Assembly (NCBI GenBank): GCA_949126835.1
Contig: OX421499.1
Location: 23,064,990-23,128,989 of the forward strand
Direction: 5' to 3'
Origin: Anisus vortex
Taxonomy: Eukaryota; Mollusca; Gastropoda; Planorbidae
Length of the DNA: 64,000 nt
Shown here: positions 34,197 through 46,189 of the stretch, in pieces
How the letters are laid out: each line of letters opens with the position of its first letter
Position numbering within the stretch: position 1 is the stretch's first letter
Position numbers and translations under genes: made by a program
The notes under the pieces: generated by a model
Seen by the model: only the letters and a program-made list of their open reading frames with translations
Databases searched by the model: none
Told to the model about the DNA's origin: nothing

Positions 34197-36946
34197 CTTT
34201 TTTTGTTTTGCATTATAAAACAAAATTCTTGTTAACATTAACATTTAGTTGATCAAATGTTGCTTGTCTAAATTATTTGAAGGCCAGAGTGTAATTTAGT
34301 GTAAAGGTCACTAGCTTCTTAATATTTTTTTATTTTCTGAGATGCAAATTATTTGTTAAAATTCTTACCTATCACTATCATAAATCAAATACTTTTGTTT
34401 TTCCTTCAATAAATTTAATCTAAAATGCATGTGCAGCAGACCATTTTTACTTTTAAAAGGACTAACTACTAGCATAAAAAGATCAACTTCATTAAAAGAA
34501 CAAAAAGTATTCAATGTTCAAATCTTGAAAAGTAGATTCTTCTTGTTAGTAACTTAATTATTAATAAGAGTAAAGGTTTTTAGAAAATCAATCCACTCTA
34601 TTGAATTGTGTGAATTTCATCTTATAATAACTGTGTTCTCAAAATGTTCAGCAACATATTTAAACGTCGGGGTAAAAGTTAGCTGAATTTGGAAATGTTT
34701 AAGACAATGAAATAAAAAACAGTGTGTATTTTATGATAGAAACTATAATATTTATTTCATGAAAAAATTCAAGCAAACAAAATAGTTGTAGTGAAAATTT
34801 TCTAATGAAGTTTACTTTTTGGTCTTATTAAAGTATATTAAAATAATGATGTCTATTGTAAGTTTAATACTTGTAGCAAATCAAAATTTCTAAATTGTAT
34901 TGTAACTGTTCATTTTATTACAAAATAGTAATTTATAGATACAATATAATAGCTTTTTTGTTTTAATTCTGGAAAATATGGATCTTACATTTAGAACTGT
35001 TGCCTTACAGGTAGCATGTTCTGAGTTTTTAAAAAATTCTGGGTCACCTAGTTCTCAGTTGTCCAGTTCTGCAAGCCTTAGATTTGGACAAGAATTAGAT
35101 TTTGTAAATAATAAAGACTTTTTAAAAATAAGGGATTTTAATAAATCACTATAAAATAAACCATCAAGAAATAAATGTTTTTATTTGAATTCCTGAAGAA
35201 AAAAACAACTTTTGAAATGCTTTTTCCTTAACAGCAGCAATCAAAAGACTAAACAATGAACCTAAAACACAATTGTATACAGCCTTATTTAAAAATGTAC
35301 TTGTCGAACACAATAAAGAACTATTTTGATTAATTCTCCCATACATTTATACAAGTAAGCAAAGATACCAACACTAAAGTACATACTAAATAATTATTGT
35401 ACAACATTACTACATTTTCTATCATTAGAGCATTTTAAAAGCAACAATGTAAAGTCAATGATGTTAAAATATGTATGTGGAACTTAATGCAGGATTTAAT
35501 TTGGATTTCATATTTTTATATTTTAAAAAAAACCCACACAATTCAGCCATTGAAATACTACAGCCATTTTACTTATTGTCACTAATAAAAAAAAAAGAAA
35601 AATACTGGTAATCAAAATTTTAACAAATCAAATCATACAGAGCATGACAAACTCAATCTGATAGTGGATGATTTCCATGCCATACTTCTGGAAGCAAGAT
35701 GGCGCTGAGATAAGAGACTCTTGGATAATGGTTTATGAATTACCATTAAATTTTTCATTAGATCTAGAATTGTGTCAATAGAGCGCACTGAAAATGCTGG
35801 ATGGGACAGCTTGGACAACCATGCTATACTAATGACCATCATCATCATACAATTCAAAAATTTATTTTTGCAAACATTTACAAGACAATTATTATACAAA
35901 AAAAAAACATACATACTATAAACAATTGAAATAGACAAACCAGTATATAAGATATTACAACCTTCTCTTATTGTGAAAGGAAAATTGAAATCAATTAATC
36001 CTGTCCAGTTACTAAAACTTTGATTAAAATTTACATTTTCAAGTTGGCAACATGTATTTTAGTTTGTACACTCTAAAACTGTTATGTGATAAGGAAAAAA
36101 ACAATTTCTAATTATGAACTTTAAATGTTTAAAAAAAAAAAGCAACCATGTAATAACTAGATAATATATTAATGTGTTTGATTTCATGACTTCAAAGGAT
36201 CACATCTGATATCAAGGTATCTGGTTGGGAGGGGCGGAGGGGGAGATATTGCACGATGCTCAACACAATACATGGTTAGGTACTTATGTTAAGCAATAGT
36301 TCTCTATTAGCAGCTTTGTACATACAATTGGATTGTTTCTCCTCTGTGGCACATGATCATGTGAGAGACGTTTCCAGCAAAGTTAAACCACCACGGAATG
36401 ACAATAAGAGGGATCAAAAGCCTAGAAACCATTTTACTAAATACATAAATTCTACAAAATCGGCTTTTACTTAATGCTTCTACTATACATCTAAACATTT
36501 CAAACCAATTTGAATGGATGCAGCTAGTGCACAGTTTAGTAATACCATGAATAGCTTATAGTGGAAATATTTAATAGGTCAATGCAATACAAGCAATTCC
36601 ATCTGTAATCTCCTCCCCCATCCCACCCAACTAAAGCATTATAATTACACTAGAATACTTTTAACTCAAAGGTTGAAAGCTGAATCAATGAATAAATTAG
36701 CCCTCATTTACATTTCACCCCCTTTACAAGTCAGTACAATAAACCATTTATTTTTTATACAAATCCTCACTGAGCTCAAGGAAAATGAAAATGCATAATT
36801 GTGAAGCACATTTACATGAGATCTTTGCTGTCATTATTATTATGTACACACCCTGGATAGCACTACTATACATGGAAGAAACAAATATTTTTTTCAATTC
36901 ACTAGCTCACAAAGCTGACCCAAACACAAAAAGTTCACATACATAG

Positions 36947-37285
36947 TCAGATTGGCCCAGTCGCTGATAGGTAGTGTGGCAATGTGAGAATGCAGCAGGC
37001 TCTCCCGTAAACCCGAGTTGGGAACCTGTCCACAATGGTCATCGCGTCTTTGACTGGGTCGTACTCTTGCAGCAGGTCTGAATAATAATGCTCGCCGTTG
37101 ATCCCACCAACTATGTAGATTTTACTGTTCAAGGTTGAGGCCCCAGCTTCTCTTATGTTGCACGTCGTCTTGCAGTTGGTCCATTGGTCAGTTTCTGGGT
37201 CATAGAACTCCATGGCGATGATGGGGACAGGAAATCCATAACTGTCTTCTATGTTGCCACCTATAACATACATCTTTTTTTGCAC
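36947..37285 (-). CDS. Kelch-like gene, last coding exon
   Basis: 112 codons plus stop after acceptor cccttag. It encodes MYVIGG, FYDPETDQWTNC and IYIVGG, then a closing strand GRACCILTLPHYL. Confidence 0.92.
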   Translation of the reverse strand: MQKKMYVIGGNIEDSYGFPVPIIAMEFYDPETDQWTNCKTTCNIREAGASTLNSKIYIVGGINGEHYYSDLLQEYDPVKDAMTIVDRFPTRVYGRACCILTLPHYLSATGPI

Positions 37286-40200
37286 CTAAGGGACATAACA
37301 CATGATAAATAGATTTAATATTTTCAAACACTTTTATTTTAGTAGTAATAGTAAGATTTGAACTGTTATCTATTTTAATTTTTAGTTCTAAATGCCTTGA
37401 TGTGGAGCTAAATATGACAGTGAAGTAGTAATGTTACCCTGTCAGACGACCAGACTGGTCCTAAGGGCTAGGTGCTAGTTTTCTTGGGCAATAAATGTGA
37501 CATTGCTCATCAACAAAAGTTTTTTTTACAGTTAGGTGTGTTGTAACTTGTTAATGTGATCATCAATCATTCAAAAATAAAATTTGCAACTTCTTTACAA
37601 CAAATAAATGAATTACTTGCATGAACATATATTACAATAAAATAAAATAATAGACGTCAGGATTTTGATATCAACATCACATGATCTATTCATGTTATTA
37701 AATAAGTATCATAGTTAATGTTACTACTGCATCACAACTTTACACATCCAAACGTTACACTACCAATTACAATACCCCATCAATTTCTGCTATCAGGTGA
37801 TCACCTTAAAAAATGTTCACTTTAGAGAGAGTTCACTGAGCTGTTCTCATTTGTGACCATTACTTTTTACAGAGTGACAGGTATAAGCTTCTGAATGTTA
37901 AAAAAAAAGAAGTTTTAGCAGAAACACTTGGAGTGGAGGATGATATTCTGCAAATAATCTGTGGTACCCCAAAAGACTAAAGGGACATATATGATTGGGA
38001 TAGGCTAGGATGTTGACTCTGCAAGATTTCATGGTATTCATTTATGTGAATGGTTGGTCCTGTGGTTAATACTCAGCACTGTCAACATGAAGGCTAAGGT
38101 TCTAACACTGATCCTGAACATTTCCTGCCACCCGCAGGAGGTTTGGGCAATATATTCTATCTAGAAGGAATGCCAGTAACTCATAAGTTTTACCTCCATC
38201 ATTACGTGATTGCAGCGACCATTCAGCATTGATGCTTTCTCCTCCCAGATGTTTAATGTTGGGGAGAAGCAGCTCATGTTATTGGCACATCCTGAGAATC
38301 TCTGACCTCCTGAGATGTAAATTTTATCCATGCACAGGGCACCAGCATGGCCGTAACATGAATGGCTGTGAAAAGTGAAGAGACATTTTATAAAACTAGT
38401 TTAAATTTGGCAGTTACAATTTTAATGAATTTGTTACTTTTAACACTTCAAACAAACATAGACAAAAATAGTTTTAGAAGCACAGATTTGGCAGATTTTG
38501 TTTCAAACTACCAGCTACAATTATTGTGATGAACAGCTTGTAGTAAACAATAGTTAATTTTAAAGAAATTATAACCAGTTTAGTAGATTTTGGATCAAGA
38601 TCATTGTTTTATTTTTTTTTAAATCTCTACAAGCAATTATTAAAGATGAGATCCACATAAAGGGGGAACAAAACTTCCATAATTTGGGCAGCACTTTTTT
38701 TTTAAATGCCTATGATAGTGGGTTTGGCAAAACCCTACAATACATAAAATTTAAATTTGAAGAACTTTTTTAAATTTTTGTCTACCCTACAGTACAAAGT
38801 ACAAGATAAATATTAGGAATGCTTAATTGCATTGCTTATTATTATTTTTCAAGCAGATTGACATTCTTTCAAGAATTAACTTGACAAAATGAATAAAACT
38901 TTGTTTTTCATAATTTTTTACTTAAATCTCAAATTTAAAAATATAAACCATTCAAGATTTATATATTTTGTTTCATTTAATATTATAAACAATACTAAGC
39001 ATCAATTTGTTACTTAATATATCAGTTTCGCATATAATGCAACATTAACGCTGTATTAGATTTGACCGCGAATGATTTTACACCAAAATCTGGAACTTTA
39101 AACATCTTAAAATAGAGGTATACAGGGCTGTTTTAATGTAAAACTCAACTCTAGTGTACAGCTTTAAAACATGGATATTGCATATGTGCCAGATGCAACA
39201 AATGGAATGATTTCACCAAAAATATATAAGCTGTGTAAAATAATAATATCATGTAAAAAAGAATGTCTAAGAAAATATCTATAAGCTTAATGTGAAGGCA
39301 ATAAATACTACTTCTGCATGGGTACTTGCAATTGCATGCCAAACTTTGTATCAGCAGTAGAAACAGAGGGGCACACAAAAAACAACCTTAAAGCTCAACA
39401 TAAACCCACTTAGTATCAAGTATCAGCAACATGTAGGCATTGGTACATTGAGGCAAGAGACTTACAGAGAACTAGCATGCCATAACTGATGAAACTTGAT
39501 ACTCTATGCATATGCTGCAGACCACACAGAAAAGCACAGGGAATGAAAGGTAAGACAACAACCAGACAAGGGGTTACTGTTCTTGATGGCTTTAAATGCA
39601 AAATTCTAAAATAGGACTTCTTAGTTTTGCAGCTTTCCAAATGCAGAGTGCTACTTCCCTATACTGTGCCATGATATAACTTAAACAAGATTAATGCTAG
39701 ATCAATCTGCCAATTATAGGTGTAAATTATATAATATATTTCTTACAGAAAATTAGCACAATTAGCTAAAAAAATAAATGTTTGCCAAAAACACTTTAAT
39801 TGGAAAACCGTACACAAATTATGTTTTGCTAATCAATAAAACTTGTAAGGCAACCTAAAATCATATAAAAGATTTTAAATTTACAAAACTAGAACTAAAT
39901 CATAATAAACTTCTTCCAACAAGTATGTAAATGCATCTTGCTTTTACAAAAAATAGTGTTGATCCTTTCAAAGATGCAACTGCCTTTCTACAAAATGTTA
40001 TTACCTAATGGATGCACACATCTCCCATTCCTCTGTTGCCACAGTGTAACTCTCAACTGTGCACATGACCATGTTTTCATCTTGGCCACCGACAGCGTAC
40101 AGTTTCCCGTTGTAGGCAATGACCACAAAGTCTTTCCTGGACTCGTTCATGGATGTTAGCTCATACCAGGAATCAAATCTAATCCATTTATTGAAGACAA

Positions 40201-43200
40201 AAACATTTGCATTATGTCGGGTATGTGTCAGTGATGGTGGTCTACCACCTTTAATTATAGCAAGTTGTCCAAATGGGGGTTAACTTTGTTAGACTAATAA
40301 AGCCATCTAAGTACTTTCATGGGTACATAAGTCATTCCTGTTAATATGTAGTCAAGGAAAATAGTAATTTATGGTGCATGACAATGCCTTGTCTTTATAC
40401 ATCTAGTTCTGTAATGCCTTGTCTTTATACATCTAGTTCTGTTAAAGTATCCAAGTAAGTTTTCATCCCAAAAGGATATCTGTTTGACTTAGTTTTAACT
40501 AAATTAGCACTATTAACCTGAGGATTTTAACTTCACACTTCACACTAGTGCCAAGCCAGAAATCGCCTTCGACATTCGCCTCCTCCAAATACTTAGTTAT
40601 TCAGAAGTGTATATATACACTAAAATATATTGAAAACATACATAAGGGCATTGGTTCCCAAATTTTTTTCACTTGTGTCAACCTTTTTAAAGTTTTCCCA
40701 AGACCCCCTTCCTTACATCAGTAAATTTTGTAGTTTACCACAATGAATCAAACACAACTTATGAAAGCCTCTACAATATGTTATGGAGCTATCGTAAATC
40801 TGGCACAGCTCCACAGGACGCAACAGTGCACACTTTGGAAACTACTGGTTGAGGATTTTTAAAGGAATAATCCCATAATACTTTTTGAAGCTGTTTTTTT
40901 TTCATCCTTTAATTTATAATGACTACAACTGACCTCGGATCATATCGAAAACAACGGGCTGTTGCAATTTCATTATTCTCTGTGCTGTCGTATTTCCCCC
41001 CACAGGCGTACATGAAATTGTCCAGGACAGCTATGCTGGGGTTGAACAGCGGGATGGGCGAGTCCCGCAGAAAGCCATGGTGCTTGTTGTGGAAAGTGTA
41101 GCCTTCAAAGTTCGAAGCATGCGACATGACAATGCTAGGGTAGTTGGACCTCACTTGTGTGCGTGGTGTCTGAAGCATTGGCTGTTTGCCAGTTACTATG
41201 TGATAATCTTTGGCTTCTGTGAGCAAGTCACTGCACTCTAGATTCGTTCGCATCATTTCTACTTTACTGACCTGAATCGTAAAAAAAAAATTTTTTAAAA
41301 TTACATTATATATTCATAAGCAAAAAAGGTGCAAATAGAATAGAATTAGATGCAAAAAAACACTAACATATACCTCATCTTGAATACACAAATAGAATAC
41401 CAAAAAGGAGAAATACTACAATTAAAAAATGGACAACACTTTTTAAAACCATTACTTTTCACTGTTATTTTTATATAATATATTTTTCAAAGCTTTGTCT
41501 TTAATCAGTATTAGTTTAACTACCTACAACAAATATTAAAAATATTAAGAATTTTAAACTAAAGCAGAATTTAGTAAATGTGTTTAATTGAATATTTTTT
41601 CAAGTACCTTTACTACATGAAACATGAAAAACTCCTCACTACAAGTCAAAACAAATTAGAAACATTAAGATATCTCACTTTCTCCACCAGCTCCTCTCCA
41701 GCCAATAGTGGAAGTCTGATATTTTTCATGAGCTCTGGTAAATACTGCAATCTCTCAGTTTTACTATGATCTATCCACTGTAGGACTCTGGTGAACAGAT
41801 GGTATTCTGATGGCACCTTCAGGCTGTTGTCTCTCAGCATTGTAGCCAGTTGTGTGTGAGTTAACTTTGTGAACTGTTCTGATGAGCTAACTACCTTTTA
41901 CAGGTTAGAAAAAAACAACAGATATTTCACCAAACTGACAAGTAATGTCTTGGTTTGGATTTGGGTACTAGAACGTTGAAGCTGATATCGACGCGTAAAA
42001 TGGAACACTGAGTATCTATATATTATTATAAATTATTTCAAAATTAATGTTTTCATTATAACCAAAATCAGCTTGTCTTTCCTAATATAAGATAAGATAT
42101 GATTTCTTGATTGATCCAAACAAATGGAAATTTGTCTTGATAACTGAAGAAAAACATAACAAAACAATAATGCATGCTTTAAGGACCCCAGACATTCACT
42201 GAGTGGTGCCGAAAATTGTCTCACGCCCTAAGGGGAAAAGCCTACGAGACATATGCCAAGATTCCGGTAGACAGCAGCGGGGACTACCAAACCCTTAAAA
42301 GACGCTCTGCTGAACAGCCATGACCTCAAATCCAAAGTGTATAAAAAAAAATTTAGACACCCAAGGGTGGAAATGGGAGCGACCTTTCATCAGCTAGCCG
42401 AAAGGCTAGAAAAGTATCTTACCAAGTGGCTATCAATAAAGATAAAATGTCAAAGCTTTATTTTTTCTTAGAGTTCTGGGGACTATCATTTATACTAAAG
42501 CATTATTTAATTATTATCTTAATATTGTGCTAAATTAGAACTACCAGTACATAAAATGTTTATCAAACAAACAAAAATGTTTACAAAGCATTTTTTTTAT
42601 CTTGATCTGTGTGGTGGACAGGAAGAACCAGCGTCGTCTACGTTTCATTTCATTATGGTATTTAAGCCAAGCATCCTTGTGATTTGTCTTAGACAATGGG
42701 TCAGTGACGACAGGGGAGATGTGTGCAGAGAAAGGGAGATGAGTTTTGGGAGAGCCACTAAACCTTTTAGTTTGTTTTTTGCTGTTTGATTTCATAGGAC
42801 ACTTTCTGAGACTTTCATTTTTATTTTTTTAGTTAAGTGCAATTTATTATAAAAAGTTCTTTTTCTGAAACAAAGGAGTTAATTATGTTTGTTATTAATG
42901 TAGTGGAAAGCTGCCTCAGTTATCACAAATGTATTAAAGAACTCAAATGTAATGTTTCATCTAAATAAAAAAATGCTTTATATTTATTTTTTAAATGGTA
43001 GAATCTAAGAATGTTAACCTTTAGTTAGTGCCGTTTAGAAATCATTATGATAGTAAAAAAAAAGTTTCTAATTGAAATATATTGCAGAACCTACTTCAAA
43101 ATTGTCCATCATATACTGCAATGCTTTAGTCTGGGTTGAACTAAGTGAGTACATCTGTGCTAAGTTCAAAATATCTGTGCAGTTGTAGATTGTCAATGCC

Positions 43201-46168
43201 ATTTCTAAATATTTACTGCAAAGTTCCACAGCAACACTAACCTAAACAAAAAAGAAGAAGAAACTTATAATGATTTTAGAATAAGCCAATTAGGAATTTG
43301 TTGAATTTTTAATACTTTCATGTTGAACCATTTAAAATTATGAAAAATAAATTATTGGAGGTCACAAGCAGTTCAAATTTTATCAACAATTGTCAAAGAT
43401 ATAATGTATTATGCAAGCAATTTTCAACCCTAAAAAACAGATGCTTAACACAATTTTACTGTTTTTTAATCTTTAAGGTTGTACATAACTGTTCTAGATT
43501 TCTGAAAAGTTACATGTAAATTTTTACATTGGAATTCACATTAAATGGGAAAAAGTTACTCAAATAATTTGCTAATGATTAAAAATACAGGCTGTGGCTG
43601 AATTAAATGTGGGCCCTCTTTTCCAGTTAGCAGCCATGTGTGTATGATGCTTCAGTTTTATTAATTATAAAAGATTTTAATAAGTAGTAGGCCTATGCCA
43701 TTTTTGTAGGTAAATGATTTTTCCACAAGTTTAATCAAAAATATGTGTTAGTTAATGCTAAAATTTGGACATTTATACATGTTAAATTAATACTTCAACA
43801 AAAAAAAGCATACACAAGTTATAGAATGGGAAACGTTACCAGCTTATGTATTATTTCCAAAAGGTTTAATCCCGTTTTATTCCTTATAAACACAATGTAA
43901 TTCCAAGATCACAAAAGGGGATTAACCATTACACTTGTAATAGGCTAGCTTCTGTAATCATAGTCAGCCTATATCACAGCAAAAGGCATCCCAAATGATG
44001 ACAAAAATGTAAAATAATCTAATGATGCTACAAAATTTAATACTGTATATACTCGCGTATAAGTCGATACGGTGGATAAGTCACACCCCTAGTTAAAGAT
44101 TATTTTTCTTATATGTTGTCATCGATCTGCGAATAAGTCGCACCCTGACTTTCAGGGGTTATACTGCCTTTTAACTTTGAAAAACCTAAAATATTTGTCA
44201 ATTTCACTTATATAAAGGTAGTATATTTACACCTACAAGAGTTTTCTTTATGTAAGATGTAGGCCTACGCATATCCTAGTAATTCTACATCACTAGAGTC
44301 AACTATACGGGTTATGTAGGAAACTGTATGACAGAGTAGTGATGTTTTTCAGACTTTTCAAAAACAGTGTCGGGTGTATAAGTCGCACCCCAACTTTTTG
44401 TCGAAATTTTCGGTAAATAAAGTGAGACTTATACGGTAATTGCTTTCACTCAGCTGATGATATGTTTGTTTTTTAAACTACATTTCCTGTCAGTAACTAA
44501 AAAACAAATCACTAAACCACAAGCACTAACCTGGAGATGAGAGGCGGCAGAAAGTACCTCCTCAACGTTATCTGTAGTCAGCTCAAGCCTTCCAGTGTAT
44601 GCAAAGTCCACCACCACTTTCAAACCTCCTGCTGTGACTCCTTTCAGGACCACAACCTGTTCCCGACTTTCTTTCATATAGCCTGTCAGCATGACTCGAA
44701 AGTAATCACTGCATGCAGCCATAACAGCTCTGTGCACCGGGATACTCTTAACAGAAGAAATGTGTCCAATAGTGAGAAAGACTGGTACATCTTATATCAA
44801 ATTTTAAATGGTAAAAACTGCCTTTATAATTACATTAAAAATGCATGCAAAAAAAAACCCTAATACATAAAACTAATTGTGAAACATTTAATGCAACAAA
44901 CATTTAAAAAAAATGAAAGTTGCATTTTTCAGATTTTCTTGCGTTTAGTTCCTTAATGGGATTGTAAATAGATAATTACAAGCTCTAGACATCTTAAATT
45001 TCCCTCCAAAATACTTTTCTAACTATTTAACCAATCAAATGCTTTACTTGATCATCTGCTATTAATGTGTAGTCGCAGAGTGTGTTGGACTTGCGCAGTT
45101 CTTGCAAGCCATGAAGCAATGCACAACAGTGGTTCTCTGTTGAGCAAGGTATGTAACTGGACGTTAGTCTCTCGCTTGGACTTGTGGATGGTCCTGGAAG
45201 CTCATCACTTTTACTTACGGGAGGGAGGGTATCTGTTAATTATAATTTAATATAATTTATTTTCTCCTTAAAATGATGTGATTTTATTTCAAGTTAAAAA
45301 AGTAACATTTAAAATGAACAGTATTTATACACTCCAGGTTAGATGCCTACAATATGGGTTGTGTTTTTTTTATTTGTTTATTTAGCATGTTAATGAATAG
45401 ACAATACATATTTTATACAGATTTTTGTCAGGAGTCATCAAAATATGATAGATGTCGTAGAAATATTTATTTATTTAAAAAAAAAATTTAACTCCTAAAT
45501 TAGAATACCAATTAACTAAGCCGTTACTTAATTTTTTTTAAGATAGCCTCTGCTGCAATATACTTGTATAACAGCTTCAATCTTGCTATGAAAATATTTT
45601 AAGATAGTTTTTACAGTGGAACTCTAATTTAATTTCCCTGTGCTGATCTCATTTTTTGATATTCACCCCACCGGCTACAATGAGCCCAGTCTTTTTCAAA
45701 TGCTAATTTATAGTTTATATATCAACTCTTCTTTACTCATTCATTTCCTTTTCATTAAAATTCATAACTAATTTTTACTATGTTTAGAACTAGACTTTGG
45801 ATTATATATATTTTTTTGTTGTAATTTAACATTTTTACATTTATTTATATAGATGTGAATATCTGATTTATTTATAAGCTAGCCTTGTAAGAAAAACAAC
45901 CTTTAAGTTAATTCCTATATTAAACAAATACTTTGATATTCATCCTTTTAATCATTTTTAAGGTCACAATTTGAGGTTCAGTTTTGGAGTTTCTCCGTAT
46001 TTGCAAATATTTTAATATAACTGTAACTTTATTTTTAAACTGACCTAAAGTAGGGAAGTCCTGAGATTGCATCAAGCTGTCACAAGTATTATCCAGAAAG
46101 CGTAGACGAGATGCTTGTGTGCTTCGAGACACATAAGCTGTAGGCTGTTTCCTTGGAGACAGAGGCAT
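36947..46168 (-). CDS. Kelch-like protein (BTB-BACK-Kelch), complete, nine coding exons
   Basis: 636 residues from nine exons: 46168-46045, 45232-45048, 44746-44531, 43241-43095, 41894-41679, 41271-40934, 40178-40005, 38365-38194 and 37285-36947. Every junction has GT-AG signals and matching phase, and the exon total (1911 nt) is a multiple of three. The first ~75 residues are polar. A BTB domain (about 76-176, with LRKSNTLCDYTLI and VHRAVMAACSDYF) is followed by a BACK domain (about 177-296) and a Kelch propeller (about 340-630, with repeated GG pairs such as LYAVGG, IYISGG, YVIGG and IYIVGG). Members of this family usually serve as substrate adaptors for Cullin-3 ubiquitin ligases. The spacing in the propeller recalls the KLHL9/13/22 group, but I cannot name the orthologue. 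The gene is divergent from FAM210A. Confidence 0.93.
38048..38186 (+). repeat. SINE of the second (Asp-like) family in a Kelch-gene intron
   Basis: Head 'atggttggtcctgtggttaa' with 'ctgtcaac', body 'ctgccacccgcaggaggttt', tail 'atctagaaggaatgccagta'. The same order occurs at 15752-15935. The family match runs to about 38185, and the exon's splice donor is at 38192-38193. Confidence 0.6.
38194..38365 (-). CDS. Kelch-like gene, coding exon 8 (Kelch)
   Basis: 172 nt, ends in phase 0 at GAG|GTAAAA. It encodes SCYGHAGALCMDKIYISGG and a further WEEKASM segment. A SINE lies within about 10 bp of its donor. Confidence 0.9.
40005..40178 (-). CDS. Kelch-like gene, coding exon 7 (Kelch)
   Basis: 174 nt, phase 2 in and 2 out. 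SWYELTSMNESRKDF, LYAVGG and VESYTVATEEWEMCASI form a standard Kelch repeat. Acceptor aatggattag, donor AG|GTAATA. Confidence 0.9.
40650..40853. mobile_element. Degenerate hAT-like MITE
   Basis: The left end 'ttggttcccaaatttttt' and the inverted right end (from 'actttggaaactactggtt') resemble the CAGTGGTTCCCAAA-type ends of many hAT MITEs. Both ends are diverged and no target duplication was confirmed. Confidence 0.45.
40934..41271 (-). CDS. Kelch-like gene, coding exon 6 (linker and first Kelch blade)
   Basis: 338 nt, ends in phase 2 at AG|GTCAGT. It encodes the linker (LLTEAKDYHIV) and a first blade with YACGG and FRYDP. Confidence 0.9.
41679..41894 (-). CDS. Kelch-like gene, coding exon 5 (BACK)
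   Basis: 72 codons, acceptor after gtttttttctaacctgtaaaag, donor AAA|GTGAGA. It encodes SSEQFTKLTHTQLATML and VLQWIDHSKTERLQYLPELM, typical of BACK. Confidence 0.9.
42205..42430 (+). pseudogene. Retrotransposon Gag relic in a Kelch-gene intron
   Basis: Read in two frames with a shift near 42300, the sequence gives LRGKAYETYAKIPVDSSGDY and, after the shift, KFRHPRVEMGATFHQLAERL followed by EKYLTKWL. This is the helical SCAN-like capsid pattern of LTR-retrotransposon Gag proteins, and the 21599 ORF has a similar arrangement around residues 205-275. It is antisense to the host gene and broken. Confidence 0.65.
43095..43241 (-). CDS. Kelch-like gene, coding exon 4 (BTB-BACK junction)
   Basis: 49 codons after acceptor tttgtttag, donor GAA|GTAGGT. 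It contains VAVELCSKYLEMALTIYNC and the start of BACK (ILNLAQMYSL). Confidence 0.9.
44043..44436. mobile_element. MITE with TA target duplication
   Basis: It begins ctgtatatactcgcgtataa and ends gagacttatacgg, an inverted pair (C-Y-GTATA). TA is on both sides (44041-44042, 44437-44438), which fits a Tc1/mariner-type element. Copies of 'gtataagtcgcacccc' recur inside. No transposase. It lies in a Kelch-gene intron. Confidence 0.6.
44531..44746 (-). CDS. Kelch-like gene, coding exon 3 (BTB core)
   Basis: 72 codons, phase 0 at both ends. VHRAVMAACSDYFRVMLTG is followed by the typical VVVDFAYTGRLEL and ending ASHLQ. Donor CAG|GTTAGT. Confidence 0.93.
45048..45232 (-). CDS. Kelch-like gene, coding exon 2 (BTB start)
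   Basis: Acceptor aattaacag, donor CAA|GTAAAG. It encodes a Ser/Pro-rich leader and then the first BTB helix and strand (LLHGLQELRKSNTLCDYTLI). Confidence 0.87.
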
Positions 46169-46189
46169 TCTTTAAATGTTTCTTTCTTG
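46045..46189 (-). CDS. Kelch-like gene, exon with start codon
   Basis: Acceptor ctaattacag puts the exon start at 46189, so a noncoding exon lies further upstream. ATG at 46168, donor G|GTCAGT at 46045, phase 1. It encodes a polar leader MPLSPRKQPTAY. Confidence 0.8.

Larger units (their letters stand above)
30429..36946. other. Convergent intergenic region with 3' UTRs
   Basis: AT-rich sequence between the stop codons of the membrane-protein gene (+) and the Kelch gene (-). It must contain both 3' UTRs. Several AATAAA/TTTATT candidates exist (for example near 33640 on + and near 36748 on -), but none can be chosen. It also holds the 14-bp repeat at 31081 and two decayed SINEs (32.5 and 34.0 kb). 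No further gene was seen. Confidence 0.7.
37286..46044 (-). other. Introns of the Kelch-like gene
   Basis: Eight introns (about 0.5 to 1.8 kb) between the listed exons. They hold a second-family SINE (38048), an exact ~30-bp duplication (40385-40443), a hAT-like MITE (40650), a Gag relic (42205), an unexplained open frame (42541) and a TA-flanked MITE (44043). Confidence 0.8.

Noticed and set aside
35633..35938. 101-residue minus-strand open frame in the 3' flank of the Kelch gene
   Set aside because: Neither strand gives a recognisable domain. It is more likely 3' UTR or intergenic sequence.
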